Assembly (NCBI RefSeq): GCF_004138285.1
Contig: NZ_SCFN01000005.1
Span: 558,001-622,000, forward strand
Direction of reading: 5' to 3'
DNA: 64,000 nucleotides
Origin: Gottfriedia acidiceleris
Lineage (GTDB): Bacteria > Bacillota > Bacilli > Bacillales > Bacillaceae_G
This document shows, one piece after another, positions 63,367 through 64,000 of the stretch; the stretch's first letter is position 1, and every line of letters begins with the position of its first letter. The notes below the pieces were generated by a model. That model made no database searches. It had not been told where the DNA came from and saw nothing but the letters and a program-made list of their open reading frames with translations. The position numbers were made by a program, and so were the translations under genes.

Positions 63367-64000
63367 ATGATTAAGTATCCAGTGTTAAAAAGTGGTGCAA
63401 CGATAGGGGTGACCGCACCATCATCAGGCTTAAAAGAGCAGTTCCACGAATTGATGAAGCAGTCCATTAAACGCATGGAAAGAGACGGATATAAAGTGGA
63501 ATGTGGAGATGTTGTTTGGACGCAGGACAAAGCAAAATCAGCTAATGCTAACAAACGTGCAAATGAATTAAATTTAATGATGAATAATGAGAAAATAGAT
63601 TTAATTTTTCCGCCGTGGGGTGGCGAGCTTGCAATCGAAATTCTTGATAAATTGGCATTCGAAAGCTATAAAGAAAAATGGATTTTAGGATATTCTGATA
63701 CGAGTATTATTTTATTAGCATTTACTTTAATAACAGGGGTTGCTACTGCTCACGGAACGAATTTAATCGATTTAAGAGGAGAATATTCTGATAAAACAAC
63801 TGCTATGTGGCAGAAGGTGTTATCAACTAAATCCGGTGGCTCCATCACTCAAACTTCATCCGAATTGTTCCAAGTAAAATGGCAGCATGAAAATCCAACA
63901 CCATATGTATTTCATTTGTCCAAAAAAACAAAGTGGAAAACTACATCGAATAAAGATGAGAAAATCAAAGGAAGATTGCTAGGTGGATGTATTGATGTGA
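63367..64000 (+). CDS. S66 family LD-carboxypeptidase/MccF-like protein, 3' end outside window
   Basis: The open frame runs past the window edge (211 full codons here). It matches the S66 serine peptidase family, which cuts the L,D-bond of murein tetrapeptides or, in MccF-type members, detoxifies microcin-like amides. The first strand (KSGATIGVTAPSSGLKEQF), PPWGGELAIEILDKL and GYSDTSIILLAF with the nucleophile Ser all fit. I chose the ATG at 63367, since GGGTGA before it can act as ribosome site; an in-frame ATG at 63355 is possible. The catalytic Glu and His would lie beyond the window. The PPWGGE form is typical of MccF-like members. Confidence 0.9.
   Translation, partial: MIKYPVLKSGATIGVTAPSSGLKEQFHELMKQSIKRMERDGYKVECGDVVWTQDKAKSANANKRANELNLMMNNEKIDLIFPPWGGELAIEILDKLAFESYKEKWILGYSDTSIILLAFTLITGVATAHGTNLIDLRGEYSDKTTAMWQKVLSTKSGGSITQTSSELFQVKWQHENPTPYVFHLSKKTKWKTTSNKDEKIKGRLLGGCIDV

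Overview
The window looks like chromosome of a low-GC, spore-forming Bacillaceae bacterium. The supports are AT-rich sequence, strong GGAGG-type ribosome sites, a GerA-type spore germinant receptor operon, and Bacillus gene families (ycnI/ycnJ, ycgQ/ycgR, yceG/telA, ytaF). The species cannot be fixed from sequence alone. I saw no rRNA, tRNA, CRISPR array or intact insertion sequence.

Region 1 (1-36.4 kb) is an exoprotease island. It holds four Vpr-like subtilisin (S8) proteases: a 5'-truncated one at the left edge, two giant paralogues of 2699 and 2815 residues, and a 1399-residue one on the minus strand. All carry a dockerin-like EF-hand pair. The giants also carry hemoglobin-interacting (Shr HID/DUF1533-like) and InlB-type repeats. 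A minus-strand gerA operon lies between the first two proteases, with a frameshifted C gene and the remains of another A gene beyond it. Between the giants are a PlcR/Rgg-like HTH-TPR regulator and three tandem LysR paralogues, the third frameshifted in an A11 run. An ATTCCCCAAT box recurs upstream of three of the proteases. Two proteases are followed by stranded fragments of older C-terminal domains.

Region 2 (36.8-43.5 kb, minus strand) is a metal-handling operon: HupE/UreJ-like protein, YcgR permease, YcgQ partner, a membrane protein with a ligand-less cupredoxin-like domain, a CopC-CopD fusion (YcnJ) and YcnI. Region 3 (43.8-51.1 kb) is one 2447-residue secreted protein with lamin-tail, OB-fold, PHP metal-phosphoesterase and repeated Ig-like domains, probably an extracellular phosphoesterase or nuclease. 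Region 4 (51.6-56.0 kb) is a tellurite/stress locus: two TerD proteins, a small HTH protein, YceG and TelA.

Region 5 (56.3-61.5 kb) is a Fur-boxed siderophore-iron ABC transporter (binding protein, two FecCD permeases, ATPase) followed by tatC. Region 6 (61.7-64 kb) holds ytaF, a COG4705-type membrane protein and the start of an S66 LD-carboxypeptidase/MccF-like gene cut by the window edge. Overall, the window joins secreted polymer breakdown, its probable control genes, and metal or iron handling.
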